Notes: generated from the sequence alone by a model not told the origin. Shown: positions 8,498 through 17,922, numbered from the stretch's first letter. The stretch is DNA of 64,000 nucleotides from Microbacterium sp. CFH 31415 (GCF_022538185.1 NZ_JAKYXC010000016.1:1-64000); one strand, 5' to 3'. Translations and numbers: made by a program.

Positions 8498-9117
8498 ACG
8501 CCCGAGTGGTCCACCAGGCGGCGTCACTGTGCCTGAGCTACCCCGACGACGCGGTGCTCGGATCGGCGGCGATGATCGACGATGCCCTGCGCGAGGCGGC
8601 ACCGCAGGCCGCGGCATCCTTCTCCCCGCTCCTCCACTGGTGGGCGACCACGCCGCCGGCCGAGGTGCAGTCCGCGTACGTCGACACCTTCGACATGTCG
8701 CGGCGCCACGCGCTCTACCTGAGCTACTGGACGGATGGCGACACCCGCCGTCGCGGGGCCGTGCTCGCCGACCTGAAGCGCCGGTACCGCGAGCAGGGGC
8801 TGGCGATCGACGGCACGGGCGAGCTGCCCGACTTCCTGCCGCTCGTGCTCGAGTTCGCCCGGCACGCCCCGCGCGAGGGGGCGGCACTGCTCCAGGAGTA
8901 CCGGCCGAGCCTCGAACTCATCCGCCTCGCCCTCGGTGACCGCGGATCGCCGTACGCCGGCGTCGTCGCTGCCGTGTGCGACACGCTTCCGGGACGCTCG
9001 CCCGCCGACCGCCAGCAGGCGATGGCGATGGCCGCAGCCGGACCGCCGCGCGAGTCCGTCGGTCTCGATCCGCACGACCCGCGGCTGCTGCCGCTCGAAC
9101 CGGTCGGGAGACGCTGA
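8494..9117 (+). CDS. narJ: Nitrate reductase molybdenum cofactor assembly chaperone
   Basis: A 207-residue NarJ/TorD-like chaperone that helps insert the Mo cofactor into NarG and holds the apo-complex in the cytoplasm. It has the family's all-helical make-up, with the typical opening HQAASLCLSYPDD and the central YVDTFDMSRRHALYLSYW core. The ATG overlaps the narH stop by four bases (ATGA) and its own stop overlaps narI. It is present only as part of this operon. Confidence 0.93.
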   Translation: MNARVVHQAASLCLSYPDDAVLGSAAMIDDALREAAPQAAASFSPLLHWWATTPPAEVQSAYVDTFDMSRRHALYLSYWTDGDTRRRGAVLADLKRRYREQGLAIDGTGELPDFLPLVLEFARHAPREGAALLQEYRPSLELIRLALGDRGSPYAGVVAAVCDTLPGRSPADRQQAMAMAAAGPPRESVGLDPHDPRLLPLEPVGRR

Positions 9118-9905
9118 TGGACCTGTTCCTGTGGGGCATCCTGCCGTACATCATGGTCGCGGTGCTCGTGGGCGGCACGATCTGGCGCTACCGCTATGAC
9201 CAGTTCGGCTGGACGACGCGCTCATCCCAGCTGTACGAATCACGTCTGCTGCGGATCGGCTCCCCGCTGTTCCACTTCGGGATCCTCGTCGTCGTCATCG
9301 GTCACGTCGTCGGGCTCGTCATCCCGAAGGCATGGACGGACGCCTTCGGCGTCTCGGAGGACATGTACCACCTCGCCGCGCTCGGCCTCGGCACGATCGC
9401 GGGATTCGCGACCCTCGTCGGAGTCGGCATCCTGATCTACCGGCGTCGCACCACCGGACCGGTGTTCATGGCGACGACGAAGAACGACAAGACGATGTAC
9501 GTCGTCCTCGTGGCGGCGATCGTCGCGGGACTCGCGACGACGGTGCTGAGCGTCATCGGCCCGCCGCACGAGCTCAGCTACCGCGAGACGGTGGCACCCT
9601 GGTTCCGCTCGCTCTTCGTCTTCCAGCCCGACATCGCGGCGATGAGCGAGGCCTCGCTCGACTTCAAGGTCCATACCGTGATCGGCATGCTCCTCTTCAT
9701 GATCTGGCCGTTCACGCGGCTCGTTCACGCGTTCACCGCGCCGGTGCACTATCTCTTCCGCCCGTACATCGTGTACCGCTCGCGCGACGGACGACCGACG
9801 ACGGCGCGCGGCATCCGCCGCGGCTGGGCGCCCGTCGGGACGACGGACCGCACCCCCGACCGCAAGGCCGGCCGCAGCGGCACCAAGACCGGAGGACGAC
9901 GATGA
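9117..9905 (+). CDS. narI: Respiratory nitrate reductase, gamma subunit (cytochrome b)
   Basis: A 262-residue membrane di-haem cytochrome b that oxidises menaquinol and passes electrons to NarH. Five transmembrane helices are evident, starting MDLFLWGILPYIMVAVLVG. The four haem-ligating histidines are in place: His53 and His63 in LFHFGILVVVIGHVVG, and His186 and His204 in KVHTVIG and RLVHAFTAP, close to the E. coli positions. The basic C-terminal tail after FRPYIVYRSR is cytoplasmic. ATG 9117 overlaps the narJ stop. The frame is open further upstream, but only inside narJ. Confidence 0.96.
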   Translation: MDLFLWGILPYIMVAVLVGGTIWRYRYDQFGWTTRSSQLYESRLLRIGSPLFHFGILVVVIGHVVGLVIPKAWTDAFGVSEDMYHLAALGLGTIAGFATLVGVGILIYRRRTTGPVFMATTKNDKTMYVVLVAAIVAGLATTVLSVIGPPHELSYRETVAPWFRSLFVFQPDIAAMSEASLDFKVHTVIGMLLFMIWPFTRLVHAFTAPVHYLFRPYIVYRSRDGRPTTARGIRRGWAPVGTTDRTPDRKAGRSGTKTGGRR

Positions 9906-11125
9906 GAGTGGATGCCGCGGGCGTGGCGGGCGGTACCGTTCAGGCGCTGCCCGGCCGCACCAAGAACCTTCTGCTGGCGCTGCTGGCGTTCACGATCACG
10001 TTCTGGGCCTGGAACCTCGTGGCTCCCCTCGGCGTGCAGTACACCGCCGAGATGGGTCTGGACTCGACGCAGGCGTCGCTGCTCATCGCGACGCCTGTGC
10101 TCGTCGGCTCGCTGGGGCGCATCCTCACCGGCGCCTTCACCGACCGGTTCGGCGGGCGCCTGATGTTCACCGTGCTCACGGCGGCCTCGGCCGTGCCCGT
10201 CGTCCTCGTGGCGGTGGCGGGGGTCATGGGGTCGTACGCCCTGATGCTCGCGTTCGGGTTCCTGCTCGGCATCGCCGGAACGACGTTCGCCATCGGCATC
10301 CCGTTCGTCAACGCCTGGTACGAGCCGTCGAAGCGCGGGTTCGCGACGGGCCTCTTCGGCGCGGGCATGGGCGGCACTGCTCTGTCGGCGTTCTTCACAC
10401 CGCGCATGGTGGCGTGGTTCGGCTATGTCCCGACCCACCTCATCATGGCCGGCGCCCTCCTCGTCGTCGCACTCATCGTGTGGCTGTTCATGCGGGACTC
10501 GCCGCGATGGAAACCCAACACCGCCCCAGTGATGCCGAAGCTCAAGGCGGCGTCGAAGCTCGCGGTGACCTGGCAGATGGCGTTCCTGTACGCCGTGACC
10601 TTCGGTGGCTTCGTCGCGTTCTCCACCTACTTGCCGACGTATCTCAAGGAGGTCTACGGCTACGACCTCGCCGACGCCGGTGCGCGCACGGCCGGGTTCG
10701 CCATCGCCGCCGTGATCGCACGGCCCGTCGGCGGGTGGCTGTCCGACCGCATCGGGCCGGCGACCGTGCTCGGCATCTCGCTGGGCGGCGCGGCCGTGAT
10801 GGCCGTGGTGATCGCCACGCAGCCGCCGCCCGAGCTGGCGGCGGGCACCTCCTTCGTGCTCATGGCGCTCGCCCTCGGTCTGGGCACCGGCGCTGTCTTC
10901 ACGTGGGTGGCTCAGCGCGCCCCGGCCGAGAAGGTGGGCACGGTGACAGGGATCGTCGGCGCAGCCGGCGGACTGGGCGGCTACTTCCCGCCGCTCGTGA
11001 TGGGGGCGACGTACAACGCCGAGGCCCACAGCTACACGATCGGGCTCAGCCTTCTCTGCCTGACCGCGTTGGTCGCGCTGGGCTTCACGATCTTCCTCGC
11101 ACGACGGGGGCGTCGCGCGGAGTGA
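9902..11125 (+). CDS. narK: Nitrate/nitrite transporter, MFS NNP family
   Basis: A 407-residue twelve-helix major facilitator of the nitrate/nitrite porter family, importing nitrate and/or exporting nitrite for the reductase. Seen: an MFS loop motif GRILTGAFTDRFGGR after helix 2, the glycine-rich FGAGMGGTALSAF, and the family's second nitrate-signature-like helix IVGAAGGLGGYFPP near the C-terminus. The start overlaps the narI stop (ATGA), making it the fifth gene of the operon. There is a single 12-TM domain rather than a fused NarK1-NarK2. It ends 15 bases before a convergent gene, and no sensor-regulator pair is present nearby. Confidence 0.93.
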   Translation: MRVDAAGVAGGTVQALPGRTKNLLLALLAFTITFWAWNLVAPLGVQYTAEMGLDSTQASLLIATPVLVGSLGRILTGAFTDRFGGRLMFTVLTAASAVPVVLVAVAGVMGSYALMLAFGFLLGIAGTTFAIGIPFVNAWYEPSKRGFATGLFGAGMGGTALSAFFTPRMVAWFGYVPTHLIMAGALLVVALIVWLFMRDSPRWKPNTAPVMPKLKAASKLAVTWQMAFLYAVTFGGFVAFSTYLPTYLKEVYGYDLADAGARTAGFAIAAVIARPVGGWLSDRIGPATVLGISLGGAAVMAVVIATQPPPELAAGTSFVLMALALGLGTGAVFTWVAQRAPAEKVGTVTGIVGAAGGLGGYFPPLVMGATYNAEAHSYTIGLSLLCLTALVALGFTIFLARRGRRAE

Positions 11126-11140
11126 GAACGGTGCCTCGGG

Positions 11141-12058
11141 TCACTGCTCGAGGAAGCGCACCGGCAGGTCCGCGATGTCGAGGCCCGATGCCCGCAGGAG
11201 CTCCTCGATCGCGGCGTGCTGCGTCTCCGGCGCGACGATCTGCACCCTCGCCTGCCCGTTCGTCTCTCGGCCGTCGGCCCAGAAGCTGTTCACGGCGTGT
11301 TCGTCGGCGAGCTCGGTGAGCAGCGCGAGATACCGGTCGCCCTCATCCGGCGGAACGGCAACCCCGAGCGAGGACGAGTTGATCTCCACCACGGTCCCGG
11401 AGTCGAGACCGGCCGCGGCGACGAGATCCGCGGCGTGCGCGACGAGCGGAAGGAGATGCCCGAATCCGGCGGACCGCGCTTCCTCGACCTCGACGAACGC
11501 GAACCTGGTCTCGTCCCACCTCGCCGGCTGAACGGCGAGCCCGGGTGCGACCCGGTCGAGCTCGTCGACGACCTCGACGGCATCGAACCCGAAGTCCGGG
11601 CACCGCGTGCCGCCGCTGACCGCGCTCGGGGAGGGCGAGTCGCCGTTCACCGACACGTCCGTACCCGACGGCGTGCGCACGTGGAACGACCACAGGACCG
11701 CGTCGGGGTACCCGGTCGTGCACGCGGCGTCGAGCAGTCCGGGGAGACCCGCCTGGTCCACGGTCACCGCCATCCACGACGTCGGGTTCGAGAACGTCGG
11801 CGCCTCGACCCAGCGCTCCTTCTGGACGGAGTCGACACCGGGGAGGGTGTCGATCACGCTCGCGAGCTCGTCGAACTCTGCACTCGGCCTGTCGAAGTGC
11901 TCCTCGTTGACCATCCAGGCGAACAGCACCAGGGCGGCGACGACGAGGCCGACGAGCGCGACCACCAGGAACGTGACTCCGACCCGTGCGGCGGTCTTCC
12001 CGTGAGGGCGACGACCGGCGGGGTCGGCACCCGTCTCAGGCGAGAGCGTCGTCACCAT
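11141..12058 (-). CDS. Single-pass membrane-anchored protein of unknown function
   Basis: A 305-residue protein I do not recognise. It has a short cytoplasmic N-terminus (MVTTLSPETGADPAGRR), one transmembrane helix at about 25-48 (VGVTFLVVALVGLVVAALVL) and a large extracytoplasmic domain of about 250 residues rich in Asp/Glu with two or more Cys. The topology suggests an actinobacterial cell-surface protein tethered by its N-terminus. Start 12058 is chosen because GGGAGG lies about 9 bases upstream. Upstream in-frame Mets give an Arg-rich, implausible extension. It is monocistronic, convergent with narK and divergent from the MFS gene. Confidence 0.65.
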   Translation of the reverse strand: MVTTLSPETGADPAGRRPHGKTAARVGVTFLVVALVGLVVAALVLFAWMVNEEHFDRPSAEFDELASVIDTLPGVDSVQKERWVEAPTFSNPTSWMAVTVDQAGLPGLLDAACTTGYPDAVLWSFHVRTPSGTDVSVNGDSPSPSAVSGGTRCPDFGFDAVEVVDELDRVAPGLAVQPARWDETRFAFVEVEEARSAGFGHLLPLVAHAADLVAAAGLDSGTVVEINSSSLGVAVPPDEGDRYLALLTELADEHAVNSFWADGRETNGQARVQIVAPETQHAAIEELLRASGLDIADLPVRFLEQ

Positions 12059-12181
12059 GTCGCACCGCCTCCCGACGGATCTGGGGCTCGTCGCCTCGAA
12101 CCTACCGCGTGCCGGGCGGATCCGTCCCGGCGATCTTCGCGGAACCCGTGGACGGTGACCCCCAACGGGGCTACTGTCGCG

Positions 12182-13501
12182 GTGTCGTCGAAGCTCTCGC
12201 AGAGGGGCGGTGCCGTCATCTCCCACGCCAGTGCCGCGCGCTCGATGCCCACCCCGCAGCGGGTGCAGGGCACCTATTACACGCTGATGCTCGGCAACAC
12301 GCTCGCCGCCTCATTCATCTGGGGCGTGAACACCCTCTTCCTGCTCGACGCCGGACTGTCGAATCTCGAGGCGTTCTCGGCGAACGCGTTCTTCACGGCC
12401 GGCATGCTGATCTTCGAGATCCCCACCGGCGTCGTGGCCGACACGGTCGGTCGACGGGCGTCCTACCTGCTCGGGACGATCACGCTGGCGGTCACGACCG
12501 TCATGTACTGGCTGCTGTGGGTGTGGCAGTCGCCGTTCTGGGCGTGGGCGATCGTGTCGGTGCTGCTCGGGCTCGGCTTCACCTTCTTCTCCGGCGCGGT
12601 GGATGCCTGGCTCGTCGATGCACTGAAGGCGACGGGCTACGCCGGCAGCCTCGAGACCGTGTTCGGGCGCGCGCAGATCGTCGGCGGCATCGCGATGCTG
12701 TCGGGCTCGGTGCTCGGGGGCATCGTCGCGCAGGCGACGAACCTGGGCGTGCCGTTCGTGATCAGAGGCGCCATCCTGCTGCTGATGTTCGTGGTTGCCG
12801 CCCTGCTGATGCGCGACCTCGGTTTCACGCCGGATCGCAGCGAGACGCCGCTGCGCGCGACGCGCACGGTCCTGCGCGCCTCGTTCCGGTACGGGCTGGG
12901 TGACCCGCCGGTGCGCTGGCTCATGCTCGCCAGCCCGTTCACCGCCGGCGTCGGCATCTACGTCTTCTATGCGCTCCAGCCCTATCTGCTCGAGCTCTGG
13001 GGTGACGAGGAGGCGTACACGGTGGCCGGGCTCGCCGCCGCGCTGCTGTCGGGAGCGGCGATCGTCGGCGGGGCGCTGGCCCCGTGGGTGCGCAGGCTCT
13101 TCCGTCGTCGGACGTCGGCGATCCTGCTGGCCACCGTCGCGAGTGCGCTCGTGCTGCTCGGCCTGGGACTGGTGCGCAATTTCTGGTTCGCGATCGTGCT
13201 GGTGGCGCTGTGGGGCATCGCGTCCGCGATCGACGACCCTGTGCACCGCGCATACCTCAACGACATGATCCCGTCGAAGCAGCGGGCGACGGTGCTGTCG
13301 TTCGATTCGCTGATGGGCTCGGGTGGCGGTGTGGTGATCCAGCCGGTGCTGGGACGAGCGGCGGATGTCGGGGGCTACGGCACCTCGCTCATCTGGAGCG
13401 GCGTCATCTCGGCCGTCGCGATCCCGTTCGTCCTCCTGAGCAGGGCGCAGAACGCCCCTGCCGACACCGCCAGGGAGGTCACCGCGGACCCGCAGGCATG
13501 A
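12182..13501 (+). CDS. MFS transporter (drug-exporter-like)
   Basis: A major facilitator with about 12 transmembrane helices, most like DHA1-type drug or metabolite exporters. The motif GVVADTVGRRASYLLG is MFS motif A after helix 2, and DPVHRAYLNDMIPSKQRATV lies in the second half. GTG 12182 (439 residues) is preferred because TACTGT at 12172-12177 fits a leaderless -10. ATG 12245 (418 residues, MPTPQRVQGTYY) is the main alternative and lacks a good ribosome site. The substrate is unknown. It is a single gene, 170 bases before the sulfatase. Confidence 0.75.
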   Translation: MSSKLSQRGGAVISHASAARSMPTPQRVQGTYYTLMLGNTLAASFIWGVNTLFLLDAGLSNLEAFSANAFFTAGMLIFEIPTGVVADTVGRRASYLLGTITLAVTTVMYWLLWVWQSPFWAWAIVSVLLGLGFTFFSGAVDAWLVDALKATGYAGSLETVFGRAQIVGGIAMLSGSVLGGIVAQATNLGVPFVIRGAILLLMFVVAALLMRDLGFTPDRSETPLRATRTVLRASFRYGLGDPPVRWLMLASPFTAGVGIYVFYALQPYLLELWGDEEAYTVAGLAAALLSGAAIVGGALAPWVRRLFRRRTSAILLATVASALVLLGLGLVRNFWFAIVLVALWGIASAIDDPVHRAYLNDMIPSKQRATVLSFDSLMGSGGGVVIQPVLGRAADVGGYGTSLIWSGVISAVAIPFVLLSRAQNAPADTAREVTADPQA

Positions 13502-13669
13502 GGTGGTCGCACGCCATGATCGGCCGCGCCGCTCACCATCGCCCGATGCGGGTGATGCCCCACCGGAGGCATCCCCCCTACGCTCCAGTCCTGTGACCGG
13601 GGGGCCGCATCCTCGCCGCTGCGGGGCCCTCGGCCGGACGACACGGACTGTGGACGAGAGGGCATCGAG

Positions 13670-16024
13670 ATGACCGAAGAGAAGAAGACATCGATCGTAG
13701 GACACCCGCTTCCTCCCGCCCGGTCACTGCCGTTCCCCCCGAAACCGTCGGGCAGCTATGCCGGTCGCACCCTCGCCGAGTCGACCTATTCACCTCTTCC
13801 GCCCGAGCAGCACCTCGGTGACGACGCACCGAACATCCTGGTGATCCTCATCGACGACGCCGGGCCTGCGCTGCCGGCGCCGATCGGCGGCAAGATCGAT
13901 ACTCCGACCCTCGAACGCATCCGCGGGGCCGGCATCGGCTACAACCGCTTCCACACCACCTCGATGTGCTCGCCGACCCGCGCGTCTCTGCTCACCGGTC
14001 GCAACCACCACCGCGTCGGGGCGGGACAGATCGCCGAGCTCGCCAACGACTGGGATGGCTACTCGGGGCACATCCCCAAGAGCAGCGCGACGATCCCCGA
14101 AGTGCTGCGTAACTACGGCTACTCGACCGCGGCGTGGGGCAAGTGGCACAACACCCCCGCCGAAGAGACGACGAAGGCGGGACCCTACGAGAACTGGCCG
14201 ACCGGAAACGGGTTCGAGTACTTCTACGGCTTCCTCGCGGGTGAGGCGTCGCAGTACGAACCGAACCTCGTGCGCAATACCACGAGCGTCTTGCCGCCGA
14301 AATCGCCGGAAGAGGGCTACCACCTCAGCGAGGACATCGCCGACGACGCCATCGCGTGGCTGCGCGACCACAAGGCGCTCTCACCCGACAAGCCGTTCTT
14401 CATGTACTGGGCGACCGGCGCCATCCACGGGCCGCACCACGTCCACAAGGAGTGGGCCGACAAGTACAAGGGCGTCTTCGATGATGGATGGGACGCCTAC
14501 CGCGAAGACGCCCTCGCCGGTGCGAAGGCGGCGGGCTGGGTGCCCGACGACGCCGTGCTGACCCCGCGGCCCGAGTCGCTGCAGGGCTGGGACGAGATCC
14601 CCGATCACCAGAAGCCGTTCCAGGCGCGGCTCATGGAGCTGTGCGCAGGATTCGGCGAGCACGCCGACGTGCAGGCCGGCCGCGTGGTCGACGAGCTGGA
14701 GCACCTCGGCTACGCCGACAACACCATCGTGGTCTACATCTGGGGTGACAACGGGTCTTCGGGCGAGGGCCAGAACGGCACGATCAGCGAGCTGCTCGCG
14801 CAGAACATGATCCCGACGACGGTCGACCAGCACATCGCCGCGCTCGAGGAGCTCGGCGGTCTCGACGCCCTCGGCACTCCGGCGACCGACAACCAGTACC
14901 ACGCGGCGTGGGCCTGGGCGGGTTCGTCGCCGTACCAGGGCATGAAGCTCATGGCATCGCACCTGGGCGGCACGCGCAACCCGATGTTCATCCGCTGGCC
15001 CGCGCGGATCGCGCACGATCCCGAGCCGCGCACGCAGTTCCACCACGTGATCGACCTGGCGCCGACGATCTACGAGATCCTCGGCATCTCGCACCCCGAC
15101 ACCGTCAACGGCATCCCGCAGGACCCCATCGACGGCACGAGCTTCGCGTACTCGATCGACGAGAAGACCGCCGAAGGCCGCCATCGCGTGCAGTACTTCG
15201 AGATCATGGCGAGCCGCTCCATCTACGAGGACGGCTGGATGGCGTCGACCACCGGACCGCGCCTGCCGTGGGTTCCCGGAGCGCCGCCGGGAATGAAGAC
15301 GTGGACGCCCGACCACGACGTGTGGGAGCTCTACAACCTCGACGAGGACTGGAGTCAGGCACACGACCTCGCCGACCAGCACCCCGAGAAGGTGGCGGCG
15401 CTGAAGGAGCTGTTCGCGATCGAGGCGGCGAGGAACAAGGTGCTGCCGATCGGAGGCGGCCTGTGGGTCGTGCCGTTCCACCCCGAGCTGCGCATCTCGC
15501 CGCCGTACACCGAGTGGGACATGACCGGCGACACCGTGAGAGTGCCCGAGTTCTGCGCGCCGGCGCTCGGGAACAAGCCCAACACGGTGTCGATGGAGGT
15601 GACCGTCGGCGAGAAGGCGAACGGCGTGCTCTACAAGCTCGGCGGGGCAGGGGGCGGTCTGACGGCGTTCGTCGTGGACGGCATCCTGACCTATGAGTAC
15701 AACCTGTTCCTCGTGCAGCGCACCACGGTCGCGGCATCCGATCCCCTTCCGGCGGGCGATCACGCGATCGAGATCGAGACGTCCTATGTGGAGCCGCGCC
15801 CGGGCGGACCTCTCTCCGTGGTGCTGCGTGTCGACGGCGCCGAGGTCGCGGCAGGCACCGTCCCGGTCAGCGCGCCCCTGCTGTTCTCCGCAAACGACTG
15901 CCTCGACATCGGCCGCGCGTACGGCGGCGCCGTCTCGCGGGCGTACGCCGACCGGATGCCCTTCGCATTCGACGGCGAGATCGGGCGCGTACACGTGGCG
16001 TACACCGTGCCGGCGAAGGCCTGA
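13670..16024 (+). CDS. Arylsulfatase (type I formylglycine sulfatase)
   Basis: A 784-residue sulfatase that should hydrolyse organic sulfate esters. The formylglycine precursor Cys100 lies in the type I signature CSPTRASLLTGR. Metal ligands Asp62-Asp63 lie in ILIDDAG, and a further acidic/amide pair in WGDNGSSGEG. The long C-terminal region (about 560-784) is beta-rich, as in large arylsulfatases. There is no signal peptide, so it would be cytoplasmic. A formylglycine-generating enzyme is required but not encoded nearby. Start 13670 has GAGAGGG upstream, with a possible -10 TACGCT near 13580. Confidence 0.9.
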   Translation: MTEEKKTSIVGHPLPPARSLPFPPKPSGSYAGRTLAESTYSPLPPEQHLGDDAPNILVILIDDAGPALPAPIGGKIDTPTLERIRGAGIGYNRFHTTSMCSPTRASLLTGRNHHRVGAGQIAELANDWDGYSGHIPKSSATIPEVLRNYGYSTAAWGKWHNTPAEETTKAGPYENWPTGNGFEYFYGFLAGEASQYEPNLVRNTTSVLPPKSPEEGYHLSEDIADDAIAWLRDHKALSPDKPFFMYWATGAIHGPHHVHKEWADKYKGVFDDGWDAYREDALAGAKAAGWVPDDAVLTPRPESLQGWDEIPDHQKPFQARLMELCAGFGEHADVQAGRVVDELEHLGYADNTIVVYIWGDNGSSGEGQNGTISELLAQNMIPTTVDQHIAALEELGGLDALGTPATDNQYHAAWAWAGSSPYQGMKLMASHLGGTRNPMFIRWPARIAHDPEPRTQFHHVIDLAPTIYEILGISHPDTVNGIPQDPIDGTSFAYSIDEKTAEGRHRVQYFEIMASRSIYEDGWMASTTGPRLPWVPGAPPGMKTWTPDHDVWELYNLDEDWSQAHDLADQHPEKVAALKELFAIEAARNKVLPIGGGLWVVPFHPELRISPPYTEWDMTGDTVRVPEFCAPALGNKPNTVSMEVTVGEKANGVLYKLGGAGGGLTAFVVDGILTYEYNLFLVQRTTVAASDPLPAGDHAIEIETSYVEPRPGGPLSVVLRVDGAEVAAGTVPVSAPLLFSANDCLDIGRAYGGAVSRAYADRMPFAFDGEIGRVHVAYTVPAKA

Positions 16025-16033
16025 GCCGAGGAT

Positions 16034-16056
16034 GCGGGCGACTCCGGGTCGCCCGC
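16034..16056. terminator. Hairpin between sulfatase and P450 genes
   Basis: The 8-bp stem GCGGGCGA / TCGCCCGC has a 7-base loop and lies 10 bases after the sulfatase stop, in the 60-base gap between convergent genes. Confidence 0.5.
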
Positions 16057-16083
16057 GGCCGCTGGGTCGCGTCGCGTCGGTCG

Positions 16084-17370
16084 CTAGCCGTGGAAGGGAC
16101 ACCTCCCGCCGGAGGCTGCGGCGCGCACCTTGCCGCCCGACGACGGCTTGGTCGGCAGCCTGCGACGGTTCACGCCCAGACCCTGCGCGAGGACCGTGAG
16201 CCGCGGGTCGCTCAGCACGGCGATCGCCGCGGAGAGTCCGGCCAGCGCGAGCTTCTCGCCGGGGCAGCGGTGGCCGGTGCGCACCTCCGCTCCGCCGTGC
16301 GGGACGAAGGAGCTCAGAGCCTCGTAGTCGTCGACGCCGACGAACCGCTCGGGGTCGAAGTCGCCGGCGCGCACCCACGACGCGTCGTCGGTGTTCGAGC
16401 CGAAGATGTCGAGCACGACGCGTCCGCCCTTGCCCACACGGTGGCCGTCGAGTTCGACGTCGGCGATCGCCCACCCCGGCAGCATCGGCACGAAGGGCGA
16501 CATGCGGCGCACCTCCTGCGCGAAGGCGAGGGCCAGCGGGCCGCCGACGAGCGAATCGCGCTCGCCGGTCTCGGCGGCGATGCGTGCTCGCCACCCAGGC
16601 TCCTCGTGCAGGCGCTTCGCCGCGAACGCCACGAACCGTGCGACGGCCACCATGGGACGGATGCTGTTCTGCAGCTCCACCCCGGCGAGTCGGGGTGTCA
16701 GCAGAGCACCGTCTCGGTCCGTGTGCCACGCCCACTCGGCGAGCGCCGTGCCCGGCGGTGCACTGAGCGAGCCGGCGCGGACCGCTTCGACGAGGCGTGC
16801 CGCGTGGCGGTCCGACCAGGCGCGGTTGAGCTGCGCCTGAACGAAGGCGGGGGAGTACGGCGCGCCGAACCCGTCGACGATCTGGGCGAGCCGCGCCGAC
16901 CACCGGGTGCGCGCCGCCGCGGTGCCGGGCAGTCCCGCCCACGTCGTGATCGCGCGGCCGAGCGCCCCCACTGCCGCGTCGTATGCGGAGCGGCGACCGC
17001 CGGCGATCCAGTCCGCGAGCTCCGCCTGCCACTCGCGCTCGAGCAGCGGGGTGAGCCGCTCGACCTGGGCGTCGTCGTAGGCGACATCGACGAACGTGGC
17101 CTTGCGGTGACGGTGGTCCTCGCCGTCGAGGCTGTGCACGGAATCGTGCCCGAACAGGGTCTCCTGAACGATCGAGGGCATCGCACCGTGCCGTTCGACC
17201 AGCCGGTCGTCGTAGAAGACGTCGACGCCGTCGGCGCCTCGCACGAACAGCGCCTCCCGCCAGAGCAGCTGCATCGGAACAGCGCGCGCCCCCCGGCGCG
17301 CTCGTCGCCACAGGCTCGCGCTGAAGTCGTACCCGCGCAGGGCGAATCGGAGACCGTCGTCGATCAGCAT
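16084..17370 (-). CDS. CYP152-family cytochrome P450 peroxygenase
   Basis: A 428-residue P450 of the CYP152 fatty-acid peroxygenase type, which uses hydrogen peroxide and needs no reductase. The cysteine ligand loop is FVPHGG then GHRCPGEKLAL (Cys369). Arg238-Pro239 in ELQNSIRPMVAV is the Arg-Pro pair of CYP152 that binds the fatty-acid carboxylate and replaces the usual acid-Thr pair. His79 in SVHSLDGEDHRHRK occupies the position of His85 of the alkene-forming OleT, where hydroxylating members have Gln. The start MLIDDGLRFALRGYDF fits family N-termini. A longer in-frame extension (to about 17670) is Ala/Pro/Arg-rich and unlikely. It is monocistronic. Confidence 0.88.
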   Translation of the reverse strand: MLIDDGLRFALRGYDFSASLWRRARRGARAVPMQLLWREALFVRGADGVDVFYDDRLVERHGAMPSIVQETLFGHDSVHSLDGEDHRHRKATFVDVAYDDAQVERLTPLLEREWQAELADWIAGGRRSAYDAAVGALGRAITTWAGLPGTAAARTRWSARLAQIVDGFGAPYSPAFVQAQLNRAWSDRHAARLVEAVRAGSLSAPPGTALAEWAWHTDRDGALLTPRLAGVELQNSIRPMVAVARFVAFAAKRLHEEPGWRARIAAETGERDSLVGGPLALAFAQEVRRMSPFVPMLPGWAIADVELDGHRVGKGGRVVLDIFGSNTDDASWVRAGDFDPERFVGVDDYEALSSFVPHGGAEVRTGHRCPGEKLALAGLSAAIAVLSDPRLTVLAQGLGVNRRRLPTKPSSGGKVRAAASGGRCPFHG

Positions 17371-17608
17371 TCCGCCACGCTCGCAGGTGCGCGGCGCCCG
17401 TGCCAGGGGGTGCGGCTCCCGCGGCGGCTGTGCTACACGGGCGCTTGGCGGGCCGCGGCGGCCTCGGTCGGCCGCGGCGGAGTCGGCCGCGGTGGCGCCT
17501 GTCGATTCAGACATTCCGGCGCTCGTCAAGGCCTCCCACCGTGTGCGGGAGGACTGGGATGCTGGGGCCGGCGTGTGGGGCGCTGGGCGAGTGCGAGGAG
17601 GCATGGCC

Positions 17609-17902
17609 ATGGAGATGACGCGTGTGATCACCGGGGGCGATCCCCGGCCCGACCTCGTCTGGGTGGGCAACGGCGGTTGGGTGGCGTGCGACTCCCTCGC
17701 AGGCCACAGCGATCCCCATCGCGTGGTCGCCTACCTCGAGTGCAAAGACCAGATCGTCTACGTGCTCTGGGTGCACGGTCGTGCCGGCGTCGACGAATAC
17801 CCCTCGCTGCGGGAGGCGCTGGCCGCCATCGCCGAGGGGATGCGCGTGCGGCGGGAGGGCAGGGCAGTGGAGACGGCGCCGGTCGCGGTTGCCGCGGCCT
17901 GA
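17609..17902 (+). CDS. Small conserved hypothetical protein
   Basis: A 97-residue soluble protein I do not recognise. It begins MEMTRVITGGDPRPDLVWVG, has an alternating hydrophobic beta-rich core (RVVAYLECKDQIVYVLWVHG) and one helix (YPSLREALAAIAEGMRVRRE). Start 17609 has GAGGAG 8-9 bases upstream; the ATG at 17603 is only 2-3 bases from the same site and so less suitable. It converges on the Nudix gene with a 20-base gap. The 17371-17608 gap upstream holds no other supported feature. Confidence 0.55.
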   Translation: MEMTRVITGGDPRPDLVWVGNGGWVACDSLAGHSDPHRVVAYLECKDQIVYVLWVHGRAGVDEYPSLREALAAIAEGMRVRREGRAVETAPVAVAAA

Positions 17903-17922
17903 CGTGGGCTCCCGGCGCGTCG

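Noticed and set aside
14381..17311. A 976-codon minus-strand frame across the sulfatase and P450 genes
   Set aside because: It spans two real genes, one of them in another frame on the same strand, and its translation is Arg-rich with no motif.
16024..17670. Long N-terminal extension of the P450 up to 17670
   Set aside because: The extra 100 residues are Ala/Pro/Arg/Ser-rich without family similarity; CYP152 proteins begin near MLIDDGLRF-type sequence.
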